Origin: Methylumidiphilus sp963753955
GTDB lineage: Bacteria; Pseudomonadota; Gammaproteobacteria; Methylococcales; Methylococcaceae
Assembly (NCBI GenBank): GCA_963753955.1
Contig: CAVWEM010000007.1
Coordinates: 1-64,000 of the forward strand
DNA length: 64,000 nucleotides
Reading direction: 5' to 3'
Shown: in pieces, positions 18,602 through 27,409 of the stretch
How positions within the stretch are numbered: position 1 is the first letter of the stretch
Layout: every line of letters starts with the position of its first letter
Program-made: the position numbers and the translations under genes
The notes under the pieces: generated by a model
Told to the model about the DNA's origin: nothing
The model's input: only the letters and a program-made list of their open reading frames with translations
The model's database searches: none

Positions 18602-20309
18602 AACAGCCCAACCGCCTAAAAATGGCAAACCTTTACCGCCCGCCGACGGCACGGCGGAGTTGCTAGTCGAAAAGTCAGGAGGATTCTCGCTGGTCTGGCT
18701 GATCCCCTTGGTGGCGCTGCTCATCGGTGCCTGGCTGGCCTACAAGACCCTGAGCGAGGAGGGGCCGACGGTGACGATCACCTTCCAGGACGCCAGCGGC
18801 CTGGAGGCCGGCAAGACCAAGGTCAAATTCAAGCAAGTGGAAGTCGGCACGGTGCAAACTGTGGTGCTAAGCGAGGATTTGTCCCACGTGATCGTGACCG
18901 CCAAGCTGGAAAAGACGGTTGAGGGGCATTTGAACGAGGGTGCCAAATTCTGGGTCGTCGAACCGCAACTGGGCTTGGGCGGCATCTCCGGCCTTGATAC
19001 CCTGATCGCCGGGCATTACATCGGAGTTGAATTTGGCGAGGGCAAACCGACACGGAAATTCATCGGCTTGGAACATGCGCCCAATGTCAGCGCCGACACG
19101 CCGGGCCGACATTTCACTCTGCTGGTGGACAGCGCGGGCTCCCTCACCGACGGCACACCGATTTACTTCCGCGACATCAAGGTGGGCAGGGTCGTGGAGG
19201 TTGTGCTGGCCAAGGATAAGGGCAGTGTGCTGGTGGATGTTTTCATCAACGCCCCGTTCGACCGTTTAGTGCATGACAAAACCCATTTCTGGCAAACCAG
19301 TGGCATCGACCTCTCCATGAGCGCGGATGGGTTCAAGCTGAAGGTAGGCTCCTTGTTGAGCCTGATCGGCGGCGGCATCACCTTTGAAACGCCCAATATA
19401 AACGATGGAAACACCAAACCCAGCGAGGAAGGCAAGCAATTCCCTTTGTACAAAGACTTCGCCAGCATTGCAGAAGGCCCCCATCTCTACAAACAGCCCT
19501 TTTTGATGTATTTCGACGATTCCGTGCGCGGACTCAGCGTCGGCGCGCCCGTGGAAATGAGAGGGATACGCATCGGAACCGTCACCGATGTGTGGTTCAA
19601 TTTTGATATCGCCACCAACAAAATCAGCATCCCGGTTTATATCGAGATCGACCCGGACAGGATCGTGCCGCCAGATCAGATCGCCCGTCTTATGGCAATC
19701 CAAAAAGCCGCACCCGCCGAGGGACGCCGCCCGATCTTTGAAAAACTCGTCGAGAAGGGGCTGCGGGGACGCCTCAAGTCGGGCAATCTGTTGACCGGGC
19801 AGTTGTATGTGGATCTGGATTTTTATCCTGACAGTCCGCCGCAGACCATCAGCTACGAAGACAAAAACTTCCCGCGAATCCCGACGCTGCCCTCGGTCGC
19901 CGAGGAACTCCAAAAGGATCTGAAGGAAATCCTGGCGAAGTTGAAGCGGCTGCCTCTGGACAAGATCGGCGACGAACTGCTGGGCACCCTGCAAGGGGCC
20001 AATCATCTTACGAACTCGCCGGATCTGAAAGATTCACTGCGGTCGCTGGACACGGCGCTCAAGGATGTCCACCAACTGTCGCAGACGGCAGACCGCGAAA
20101 TTGTGAAACTCACCACCAGCCTGGATAAGAGCTTGGGCGCAGTGGTGAAAATCCTCGGGCAACTGGAGCCTGGCGCGCCGATGGCGGTGGATGTCGGCCA
20201 TGCGTTGGAAGAGTTGGCGACCTCCGCCCGCTCCATCCGCGAACTCGCCGATTATCTGGAACGTCACCCGGAAGCCTTGCTGCACGGCAAGGCTGGAGCT
20301 AAGAAATGA
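18594..20309 (+). CDS. pqiB: PqiB-type MCE protein
   Basis: A 571-residue membrane-anchored protein: one N-terminal helix (FSLVWLIPLVALLIGAWLAY), then three MCE/MlaD domains (roughly residues 45-135, 160-225 and 285-395; e.g. TITFQDASGLEAGKTKVKFK and LLVDSAGSLTDGTPIYFRDI), then a helical C-terminal region with coiled-coil character. PqiB hexamers form a needle-like tunnel spanning the periplasm and are believed to carry lipids. Tightly coupled to pqiA upstream and pqiC downstream by overlaps. Confidence 0.93.
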   Translation: MNETAQPPKNGKPLPPADGTAELLVEKSGGFSLVWLIPLVALLIGAWLAYKTLSEEGPTVTITFQDASGLEAGKTKVKFKQVEVGTVQTVVLSEDLSHVIVTAKLEKTVEGHLNEGAKFWVVEPQLGLGGISGLDTLIAGHYIGVEFGEGKPTRKFIGLEHAPNVSADTPGRHFTLLVDSAGSLTDGTPIYFRDIKVGRVVEVVLAKDKGSVLVDVFINAPFDRLVHDKTHFWQTSGIDLSMSADGFKLKVGSLLSLIGGGITFETPNINDGNTKPSEEGKQFPLYKDFASIAEGPHLYKQPFLMYFDDSVRGLSVGAPVEMRGIRIGTVTDVWFNFDIATNKISIPVYIEIDPDRIVPPDQIARLMAIQKAAPAEGRRPIFEKLVEKGLRGRLKSGNLLTGQLYVDLDFYPDSPPQTISYEDKNFPRIPTLPSVAEELQKDLKEILAKLKRLPLDKIGDELLGTLQGANHLTNSPDLKDSLRSLDTALKDVHQLSQTADREIVKLTTSLDKSLGAVVKILGQLEPGAPMAVDVGHALEELATSARSIRELADYLERHPEALLHGKAGAKK

Positions 20310-20917
20310 AAAAATCCCTTTTCGGCTTGACCGCCATTGTATTGATCGTCGGCTTGTCGCTGGTTTCTGGATGCAGCAGTCCAACCACTCGCTTCTATGT
20401 GCTGGCGGCCCTGCCTGCGCCACAGCCTGCGGGTGCAGGCCAGGAGATCGCGGTGGGCGTGGGGCCTGTGGAACTGCCCGATTACCTGGATCGTCCGCAG
20501 ATCGTCACACGCTCCGGCCAGAATGAACTCAATCTGGCGGAGTTCGACCGCTGGGGGGAACCAATCAAGGACAATGCCACCGAAGTCCTGGCCGAAAACT
20601 TGGCCGTCTTGCTGCCAAGCAAAAAAATCAGCGTCTACCCCTGGAAACGCTCGACCTCGGTCGATTACCAGGTGGTGGTGAAAGTCATCCGCTTTGACCG
20701 CGCCGAAGGTGGCGAAACCGTTTTGCGCACACGCTGGAATATTCTCAACGGCGAAGGCACGGAGTTATATTCGCGTGAGTCGCGTTATGTGGAAAACCCG
20801 TCCGGGAAGGATTATGCCGCCACCGTCGCCGCCATGGATCGGGCTTTGGCGCAGTTTAGCCGGGAGGTGGCGAATGTGGTTAATGGTTTGAAGAGTGGCG
20901 GTTTGCCTTCATCTTGA
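20306..20917 (+). CDS. pqiC: PqiC-type outer-membrane lipoprotein
   Basis: A 203-residue lipoprotein with signal and lipobox LVSGCSS, then SPTTRFYVLAALP, the hallmark of the PqiC/DUF330 (ABC-type transport auxiliary) family, and VGVGPVELPDYLDRPQIVTR. PqiC sits at the outer membrane and contacts the end of the PqiB tunnel. Last gene of the pqi operon; the ATG overlaps the pqiB stop (ATGA). Confidence 0.92.
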   Translation: MKKSLFGLTAIVLIVGLSLVSGCSSPTTRFYVLAALPAPQPAGAGQEIAVGVGPVELPDYLDRPQIVTRSGQNELNLAEFDRWGEPIKDNATEVLAENLAVLLPSKKISVYPWKRSTSVDYQVVVKVIRFDRAEGGETVLRTRWNILNGEGTELYSRESRYVENPSGKDYAATVAAMDRALAQFSREVANVVNGLKSGGLPSS

Positions 20918-20993
20918 TCGGAGGCCGACAAAGGGACAGGCTAGAGGTTGATAGTGCATGATGGGATGCTGAAAATCACAAGGAATCGCAAAA

Positions 20994-23900
20994 ATGGCAG
21001 TAACGGATCATCTCAAGCCACTGTTCAATAAACGGCTGCTTCAGGACGCATTGCGGGCGGCATCCCCCCCGATCACAGACGGACAGCGACAGATAGCCAT
21101 AGCTTGGGCGCGTAGCGCGGCAACCGGTGCGCTTGCGCAACAAAAGGAGCGCCCCTTGCAAGGGCAATTTCTTAGCGAGATCTTCGATCGGCTGCTCGGG
21201 TTCAAACAACTCGTCGGCGCGGAAACCGGCCACCACATGGATCCGGAAACCAGCTCGAAGCAAGTCAAGGGCTATAAGCCACCGGATGCCCGCCTCGGCT
21301 GGTTTGGAGTGGGTGTGGATCAGACCCGCGCCGTGGTCGAGTTGAAAGCCCCCGGTGCCGATCTGGACGCCAAACAGGCTGGGCATTACGGCCACCTCAC
21401 CCCGGTCGAGCAAGCCTTCGGTTATGCCGTGAAAACCGATGGCTGCCGCTGGGTCATCGTCAGTAATTTCGTGTCCATCCGCCTCTACCGCACGGATCGC
21501 GGGCAAGGTTATTGCCACAACTTCCAAATCGCCGAGCTGGCCGACGAGCGGCGTCTGGCCGAATTCCTGTTCCTACTGGGCCGCGAGTCGTTGCTGGGTG
21601 CCTCCCCGGCTGCGGAAAGCCCGGCCCATCAACTCGCCAGCCATACCCATGTCGAAGAGCAACGCATCACCCAGGCGTTCTATGTCTACTTTCGTAATGT
21701 GCGGCTGGATCTGTTCTATCAATTGCGCCATGACAACCCCGTCCCGCCCGGTGTTGACGGCAAAATCCATGAACATCGCCTGCTGGAACAGGCGCAGAAG
21801 ATCCTCGACCGGGTACTGTTCATCTGCTTCTGCGAAGACACCGGGCTGCTGCCGCCTCGGGTGTTGCGCACTGCCTTGACGGCCAACAACGCGGGTTTCG
21901 TCCGGGTCAGCCATTGGCAGCAGCTCTGCGGCCTGTTCGACGCGGTGGACAAGGGCCATCCGCCGATGCAGATCAACGGTTACAACGGCGGCTTGTTTGC
22001 CAAGGATGCCGCGCTGGATGCTCTGGCCGTGACTGATGAAATCCTCGATAAAGTGCTGGCGCTCGCCAATTACGATTTCGAGACCGACCTCAACGTCAAC
22101 ATCCTCGGCCACATCTTCGAGCAGTCCATCAGCGACTTGGAGGCCATCCGTGCCGAAATCAGGGGCGAGGCCACTGCGAAGCAGGACTCCAAGCGCAAGC
22201 GCGATGGCATTTTCTACACGCCCGAATTCATCACCCGCTTCATTGTTGCCCGCACTATCGGTGGCTGGTTGAAGGAGCGATTCGTCGAACTGGAAGCGCG
22301 GCATAAATCCGGCAAGCCCGGCCTGATGTCCAAAGCAGGCCAGCAACGACTCTGGCGCGACTACCTGGAATTGCTGGGCAACATCAAAGTGCTGGATCTT
22401 GCCTGCGGCTCCGGCGCGTTCCTGATTGCCGCCTTCGATTTCTTGTTTGGCGAATACGAGCGCGTCAACCGGACTTTTGCCGAATTGACAGGTTCGCGCG
22501 ACCAAATAGACTGGTTAGACTTGGATCGGCAGATTCTGCAAGAGAACCTGTTCGGCGTGGATTTGAACCCGGAGTCGGTGGAAATCACCAAGCTGAGTCT
22601 TTGGCTGAAGACCGCCCGCAAGGACAAACCGCTGAACAATCTGGACGGCAATATCCGCTGCGGCAATTCCTTGGTGGAACCGCCCGCCGCCGAAGCCTTG
22701 CGCCGCACCTATGTCGAATTGCCACCGGGCACGCAAGGCTTTGATTGGCGGGAGGCGTTCCCGGCGGTGGCGGCCAAAGGCGGCTTCGACATTGTCATCG
22801 GCAATCCGCCTTATGTCCGGCAGGAAAGCATCGGCCCCTTCAAGCCCTATCTGCAACAACGCTATGCCAGTTACCACGGCGCAGCCGACCTGTATGTTTA
22901 TTTCTACGAACGTGGCCTGGAGCTGCTCGCGCCCACCGGCAAGCTCAGTTACATCGTCACCAATAAATGGTTGCGAGCCGGTTATGGCGAGCCATTGCGG
23001 CGGCTGTTCAGCGAACGGGCCGAGTTTGAGGACATCATCGACTTCGGCCATGCGCCGATTTTCGAGGACGCCGACACCTTCCCCTGCATCATCGTCGCCC
23101 ACCCTAATCCCTCTCCCCCGGCCCCTCTCCCCTCTGGGGAGAGGGGGGCAAAAGCCTCTCCCCCCATGGGGGGAGGGGTTGGGGAGAGGGGGCTTACGGA
23201 AAATTCAATAGCAATGCCTGAAACCGCGGATGATGCCGAAGTCCGCGTCTGCCTAGTGCCCCGCGACCGGCCCACGGAATTATCCTTAGACCAATACATA
23301 ACCGAACAAGCCTACCCGGTGCCTTGGCGGCGCTATGGGGCCAAAGCTTGGAGCTTGGAGCCGCCCGCCGTGGAGGCTTTGATGGCGAGAATCCGCAAGC
23401 GGGGAGTGCCGCTAAGCGAGTTCGCCGGGGTCAAGCCTATGTATGGCATCAAGACGGGGTTTAACGAGGCGTTCCTGATTGATGACGCGACGCGCTTGGA
23501 CTTGATCCGCGACGATCCGGGATGTGCCGAGATCATCAAGCCCTATCTGCGCGGGCAGGACATCAAGCGCTGGGTGCCGGAGTGGCAGCGGCTTTGGATG
23601 ATAGTTTTGGCATCCAGCGGAAATCGCGCCTGGTCATGGAGTGATGAAGGCGGACAAGCTGAAGCGGTGTTCAACCGAAGTTATCCGAGCGTGTATCAAC
23701 GCATGAAGGGATTTGAGGATCGCTTGCGGAATCGGCAAGACAAGGGGCAGTTTTGGTGGGAGCTTCGGGCTTGTGATTATTACGACCGGTTCGAGAGTCC
23801 GAAGCTCGTCTATCAAGAAATCCAGTTCCACCCGCAATACGCGCTGTCAAATGGGCCGCTATATGGCAACAACAAGGTTTTTCTGCTGCCCAGCGATGAC

Positions 23901-24452
23901 GCTTATTTGTTAGCCTGTTTGAATTCTCCGCTGCTGTGGTGGTTCAACTGGCGCAATCTGCCCCATATGAAAGACGAGGCGCTAAACCCCGCTGGTTTTC
24001 TGATGGAATCCTTGCCCATCGCCGAACCCAGCCTGGCGATCCGTGCCGAGGTTGAAGACCACACCGGAAAACTGATCGAGTTGACCGCCGCCAGCCAGCG
24101 CCGTTCCTTGGAAATCAGCGACTGGCTGCGCCTTGAATTCGGCATAGCCAAACCCGGCCAGAAGCTGGAGGCTTACGCCGATTTGACCGCCGATGCCTTC
24201 GCCACCGAAGTCCGCCAACGCCGCCCGAAAAGTGCCTCGCGCCTAAGCCCTGTGGCGCTGGCCGATTTGAAGCAGACCCATCAGGGCTATGCCGCCGCCG
24301 AAAGGGAACGCATGGCTGAAATCTTACAGTTGGAGCGCCGCGTCGCGGATCGGGTCAACCAAGCCTATGGCCTGGACGAAGAAGATATTGCGCTGCTATG
24401 GCAAACCGCCCCGCCACGGATGCCGTTCAATGACAGAGTTCATGGAGCATGA
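20994..24452 (+). CDS. type IIG restriction-modification enzyme (Eco57I-like)
   Basis: An 1152-residue single-chain protein. The N-terminal part has a PD-(D/E)xK-like strand with VVELKAPGADLDAKQ near residue 114. The central methyltransferase domain has motif I VLDLACGSGAFLIAAF (about 465-480), a VDLNPESVEITKLSLWLKT segment and motif IV IGNPPYVRQES (about 602-612), typical of adenine-N6 methyltransferases. The C-terminal region should be the target-recognition part. No separate specificity, nuclease or phage-defence partner genes flank it. An in-frame palindromic repeat at residues about 703-733 appears to be inserted in the recognition region. Confidence 0.85.
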   Translation: MAVTDHLKPLFNKRLLQDALRAASPPITDGQRQIAIAWARSAATGALAQQKERPLQGQFLSEIFDRLLGFKQLVGAETGHHMDPETSSKQVKGYKPPDARLGWFGVGVDQTRAVVELKAPGADLDAKQAGHYGHLTPVEQAFGYAVKTDGCRWVIVSNFVSIRLYRTDRGQGYCHNFQIAELADERRLAEFLFLLGRESLLGASPAAESPAHQLASHTHVEEQRITQAFYVYFRNVRLDLFYQLRHDNPVPPGVDGKIHEHRLLEQAQKILDRVLFICFCEDTGLLPPRVLRTALTANNAGFVRVSHWQQLCGLFDAVDKGHPPMQINGYNGGLFAKDAALDALAVTDEILDKVLALANYDFETDLNVNILGHIFEQSISDLEAIRAEIRGEATAKQDSKRKRDGIFYTPEFITRFIVARTIGGWLKERFVELEARHKSGKPGLMSKAGQQRLWRDYLELLGNIKVLDLACGSGAFLIAAFDFLFGEYERVNRTFAELTGSRDQIDWLDLDRQILQENLFGVDLNPESVEITKLSLWLKTARKDKPLNNLDGNIRCGNSLVEPPAAEALRRTYVELPPGTQGFDWREAFPAVAAKGGFDIVIGNPPYVRQESIGPFKPYLQQRYASYHGAADLYVYFYERGLELLAPTGKLSYIVTNKWLRAGYGEPLRRLFSERAEFEDIIDFGHAPIFEDADTFPCIIVAHPNPSPPAPLPSGERGAKASPPMGGGVGERGLTENSIAMPETADDAEVRVCLVPRDRPTELSLDQYITEQAYPVPWRRYGAKAWSLEPPAVEALMARIRKRGVPLSEFAGVKPMYGIKTGFNEAFLIDDATRLDLIRDDPGCAEIIKPYLRGQDIKRWVPEWQRLWMIVLASSGNRAWSWSDEGGQAEAVFNRSYPSVYQRMKGFEDRLRNRQDKGQFWWELRACDYYDRFESPKLVYQEIQFHPQYALSNGPLYGNNKVFLLPSDDAYLLACLNSPLLWWFNWRNLPHMKDEALNPAGFLMESLPIAEPSLAIRAEVEDHTGKLIELTAASQRRSLEISDWLRLEFGIAKPGQKLEAYADLTADAFATEVRQRRPKSASRLSPVALADLKQTHQGYAAAERERMAEILQLERRVADRVNQAYGLDEEDIALLWQTAPPRMPFNDRVHGA
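23102..23192 (+). repeat. palindromic CCCTCTCCC/GGGAGAGGG repeat inside the type IIG gene
   Basis: About 90 bases made of alternating CCCTCTCC- and GGGAGAGG-type blocks that form two hairpins. It is read through in frame as a Pro/Gly-rich segment (PNPSPPAPLPSGERG and following) with no similarity to the protein family. Related copies occur at 28797-28827, 47146-47220, 59401-59436 and 60948-61008. Confidence 0.8.
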
Positions 24453-24555
24453 CTCGGATCGGACGGTTTTTGCCCACTAGGATCGTGTTACCATTTGCAT
24501 CCGTGTACCCCGAAAGTGAGAGAGGCGCAGATGACCCACACACCCGGCCCTGCCG

Positions 24556-25572
24556 ATGATAAATAACGGAAAAACGCTAGTCACCGGGGCGACCGGCCAT
24601 CTCGGCGCCAACCTTGTGCGTCGCTTGCTGGCAGACGGTGAAGAGATCCGCGTCATGGTCCGGCACGGGCCGGATAATGGGGCGCTGGACGGGCTGGAGG
24701 TGGAGCGCGTCGAGGCGGATCTGCGCGACGCGGAGGCCGTGGACAAGGCCGTGGCCGGTTGCGCCCGCGTATACCACTGTGCCGCCTTGGTTTCGACCAT
24801 CGAGGGCGGTGCGGCCCACAAGCGCCAGGTGTATGAAACCAATGTCGGCGGCACCCGGCATATCCTGGATGCGGCCCTGCGCCATGGGGTAGCCAAGGTG
24901 GTGGTGTCCGGCTCGCTCAGCGCCACCGGCCACGACGGCGACCGCCCCAGCCACGAAGACATGCCGTTTTATCCGTTCGAGCGCCAACTGCCCTACGGTT
25001 TCACCAAACATTTGACCGAACACGAATGCCTTAAGGCCCATGCCGAAGGGCTCAATGTCGTCGTGGCGACTTCCTGTGCCATCGTCGGGCCACATGACTA
25101 TGTGCCTTCGCGCATGGGCCGGGTGTTGATCGACTACGCCCACGGGCGCTTGCGGGCCTATATTCCCGGTGGCTTTGAATTCGTCTCAGCCCAAGACATC
25201 GCCGAGGGCCACAAACTGGCGATGGAAAAAGGCCGTTCCGGGCAGAAATACATCCTTAGCACAGCCTACGCCAGCGTGGACGAGTTGATGGACTTGTACC
25301 GGGAAGTCACCGGGCGCTTGCCGCCAAAGCTGCGCCTGCCGCCAATGGTGATGGCCGCGCTGGCCGAAGTCGCCGACAAGACTTGGTTCCGGGCCTTCCC
25401 CAACAAGCCTAGGCGTTTCACGCCGGCGGCGGTGCGCTTGCTCAATATGCGGCGTCGGGCCGACCACAGCAAGGCGCGGCAGGAACTTGGCTATGAGCCG
25501 ACCAGCCTGTCCCAAGCGGTCAGGGATGCCTATGAGGATTTTGTGCGGCGCGGTTTGATAACCCCGCGTTAG
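24556..25572 (+). CDS. sdmB: SdmB-like NAD(P)-dependent sterol dehydrogenase/reductase
   Basis: A 338-residue extended short-chain dehydrogenase. The Rossmann motif TGATGHLGANLVRRLL, the catalytic Ser strand VVVSGSLSATG and the YGFTK (YxxxK) motif are present, as in 3-beta-hydroxysteroid dehydrogenases. In Methylococcus capsulatus SdmB works with the Rieske oxygenase SdmA to remove a C-4 methyl group from sterols: SdmA oxidises the methyl, SdmB handles decarboxylation and the 3-keto step. A matching Rieske gene lies downstream in the same direction, which drives the specific name. On its own the sequence would only be called an NAD-dependent epimerase/dehydratase. Confidence 0.8.
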   Translation: MINNGKTLVTGATGHLGANLVRRLLADGEEIRVMVRHGPDNGALDGLEVERVEADLRDAEAVDKAVAGCARVYHCAALVSTIEGGAAHKRQVYETNVGGTRHILDAALRHGVAKVVVSGSLSATGHDGDRPSHEDMPFYPFERQLPYGFTKHLTEHECLKAHAEGLNVVVATSCAIVGPHDYVPSRMGRVLIDYAHGRLRAYIPGGFEFVSAQDIAEGHKLAMEKGRSGQKYILSTAYASVDELMDLYREVTGRLPPKLRLPPMVMAALAEVADKTWFRAFPNKPRRFTPAAVRLLNMRRRADHSKARQELGYEPTSLSQAVRDAYEDFVRRGLITPR

Positions 25573-25600
25573 GCTTTCTAGAAAATCGGTATTACATTAC

Positions 25601-25945
25601 ATGACATACGAATACTTCAGCAACATGGAAAACGGCTCAAGAGAACTAAGTTCGGAAGAAATCTCATCAGATATTTGGAGCGCCATTGTTGCAACTTACG
25701 ACAAATTTGTTAGCAATTGTGCGTTGGCTGGCGAATTTCTAGAAGAATACCCAGATGGTTCAGCAGTTTGTGGCTGCAATAAAAGACAACTAGAAGACGC
25801 TTTAAAAGGAGAAGTACCAGAATTATCTTTACCCATTAGCAGAAGTTATTACGGCGAGGATGATTTTCCAAACAAATACCTGATTAGAAAGCTGCTTCAG
25901 CCACGCCCGAAATACGTCGTTCCGGCATGGATCGCCGGAACCTAG
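25601..25945 (+). CDS. AT-rich hypothetical protein ending in a dispersed repeat
   Basis: A 114-residue open frame between sdmB and sdmA. Its base composition is clearly more AT-rich than its neighbours (many AAA, ATT and GAA codons), suggesting a separate origin. The text (KFVSNCALAGEFLEEYPDGS, LPISRSYYGEDDFPNKYLI) is protein-like but I do not recognise it. The last ten or so residues (YVVPAWIAGT) are encoded by a dispersed palindromic repeat starting at 25915, so the original C-terminus has probably been lost. Confidence 0.5.
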   Translation: MTYEYFSNMENGSRELSSEEISSDIWSAIVATYDKFVSNCALAGEFLEEYPDGSAVCGCNKRQLEDALKGEVPELSLPISRSYYGEDDFPNKYLIRKLLQPRPKYVVPAWIAGT

Positions 25946-26016
25946 GCTCCATGGATGGCGCGAGTTTGGAAGCATCCCTGCAACCTGGATACCGGCGATC
26001 CATGCCGGTATGACGG
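25915..26016. repeat. dispersed repeat with CCGGCATGGATCGCCGG core
   Basis: Begins CGTCGTTCCGGCATGGATCG and ends with a near reverse complement (GCGATCCATGCCGGTATGACG), so the element is a long imperfect palindrome of about 100 bases. A second copy with the same layout is at 42014-42113. Elements of this kind are common in proteobacterial genomes; no protein is encoded. Confidence 0.8.
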
Positions 26017-26064
26017 ACTAGCTGAACCATCTTGCTAATCAGGAACAAATATGCCGTATTAGCC

Positions 26065-26237
26065 CTGTAGGGTGCGCATCGCGCACTTTAACGAATGCCT
26101 GACATTGAAACGGTGCGCTATGCGCACGAGACTGTGAAAGTATTGCCAAAAACGGGAATTTCTCGACTCCAACCCATTGATTCTTCATTGTCAAAATGGC
26201 TATAAACCGAATACTTTCACAGTCTCGCACCCTACAG
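26065..26237. mobile_element. MITE-like element with terminal and internal inverted repeats
   Basis: Perfect 12-base terminal inverted repeats, CTGTAGGGTGCG at 26065-26076 and CGCACCCTACAG at 26226-26237, enclose 173 bases. Inside, an 18-base sequence at 26127-26144 (CGAGACTGTGAAAGTATT) is exactly the reverse complement of 26210-26227. It encodes no protein. The left end motif GTGCGCATCGCGCAC recurs at 49912-49926. It sits just upstream of sdmA and could add a hairpin to its leader. Confidence 0.65.
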
Positions 26238-26311
26238 TCCTTTTTACGGCTAATGGTAAATCACCCCATTCAACTCGACTAATTTATAAAACCAGCGAGA
26301 CCCCAATACAG

Positions 26312-27409
26312 ATGAATGCACAAACGAATCGGCTGCGGCCGCCCCCCAGTTTTGAACAAGCCAAAAATCCCCGGCAGAAGTCGCGGGCGGCGGGCATGGA
26401 CCCAGACCGCTGGTATGCCGTGGAATATGACGGCGCGGTTAAAAAAGGCCAGATCAAAGAGGTGGTGTTTTGGAACACCTCGATTGCCCTCTACCGCACC
26501 GAAGACGGGCAGGTTTCGGCAGTGGAAAACCGCTGTCCGCACCGCCAGTTGAAACTCCACCATGGTGCGGTGGAGGGCTGCAACCTGCGCTGCGCCTACC
26601 ATGGCTGGTCTTTCAATAAAGAGGGTTGGCTGACCGATTATTCCCATGACAGCTTTGGCAAGCAGCTCATCAAAAAGCAATTGCGCACCTATCCCGTCCG
26701 CCACCGTTACGGCTTGATTTGGATTTTCCCAGGCGACCCGGCATTGGCCCCGGAGCGGCAAATACCCGGCATCCCCGAAATGGAAGGCGACAAGCCTTGG
26801 GCCAATATGATGGTCGATTTCACTTGGGCCACCCATCATTCGATGGTGATCGACAATATCTGCGATTTCGCCCACGCCTTCCTGCACCGCAAATTCCGCC
26901 CGTTCACCGACGCCAAGCTGACCCACTACGAAAGCGACGACAACCGCGTGTATTTGACTTATGACACTTTTGTCGCAGGTGGAAGTATTTCGGGCATGTT
27001 CGTGGATCGCAAGCAGGTCAACACGCGCTCCATGGAATTGTGCTACGAATATCCCTACCAGTGGTCGAACACGGGCGACAAAATCAAACATTGGTGTTTT
27101 CTGCTGCCTATCGGGGAGAAAAAAACGCGGGTGTTTTTCCTCTTTTACTTTGACGGCCTGAAGATTCCCTTCATCCCGCTTAAAATGCCGCGCTGGTTGC
27201 AGGAAAGGGTGCTGCGCATGTCCATTCCCTTGCTGTTCAGGCCCTTGCTCAAGGAAGATGGCGTGGCGCTGGAAGCCGAGCAGGAAGGCTACGACCAATA
27301 TTGGGATGCGCCCCCCATCGAACTTAACCCCGTAGTCCCCCTGTTCCAGGAACTGACCGCCCGCAAATGGGCGGATTATCTGTCCAGGACCAGCTCCGCT
27401 GAGGCATGA
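26312..27409 (+). CDS. sdmA: SdmA-like Rieske oxygenase (sterol C-4 demethylase)
   Basis: A 365-residue Rieske non-heme iron oxygenase. The [2Fe-2S] motif CPH-X16-CAYH (starting CPHRQLKLHHG, ending RCAYHGW) is complete, and the mononuclear iron site reads NICDFAHAFLH with the expected Asp/His ligands. In Methylococcus capsulatus SdmA performs the oxidations that remove one C-4 methyl of sterols. ATG at 26312 (MNAQTNRL) is used; a longer frame opens at 26177 inside the MITE, and a shorter start at 26396 is possible. It overlaps the downstream RND gene by 4 bases. A function in another pathway is not excluded, but the context fits sterols. Confidence 0.82.
   Translation: MNAQTNRLRPPPSFEQAKNPRQKSRAAGMDPDRWYAVEYDGAVKKGQIKEVVFWNTSIALYRTEDGQVSAVENRCPHRQLKLHHGAVEGCNLRCAYHGWSFNKEGWLTDYSHDSFGKQLIKKQLRTYPVRHRYGLIWIFPGDPALAPERQIPGIPEMEGDKPWANMMVDFTWATHHSMVIDNICDFAHAFLHRKFRPFTDAKLTHYESDDNRVYLTYDTFVAGGSISGMFVDRKQVNTRSMELCYEYPYQWSNTGDKIKHWCFLLPIGEKKTRVFFLFYFDGLKIPFIPLKMPRWLQERVLRMSIPLLFRPLLKEDGVALEAEQEGYDQYWDAPPIELNPVVPLFQELTARKWADYLSRTSSAEA

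Noticed and set aside
23102..23192. CRISPR-like direct repeats
   Set aside because: The blocks are palindromic and irregular with no constant spacers; no cas genes are in the window.
20994..24452. BREX or DISARM methylase
   Set aside because: No partner defence genes flank it and the N-terminal nuclease-like strand fits a single-chain type IIG enzyme better.
25915..26237. insertion sequence with transposase
   Set aside because: Inverted repeats are present but no transposase frame is found; kept only as dispersed repeat and MITE-like element.
26279..27298. 339-codon open frame on the minus strand
   Set aside because: Antisense to the Rieske gene, which has complete cofactor motifs.
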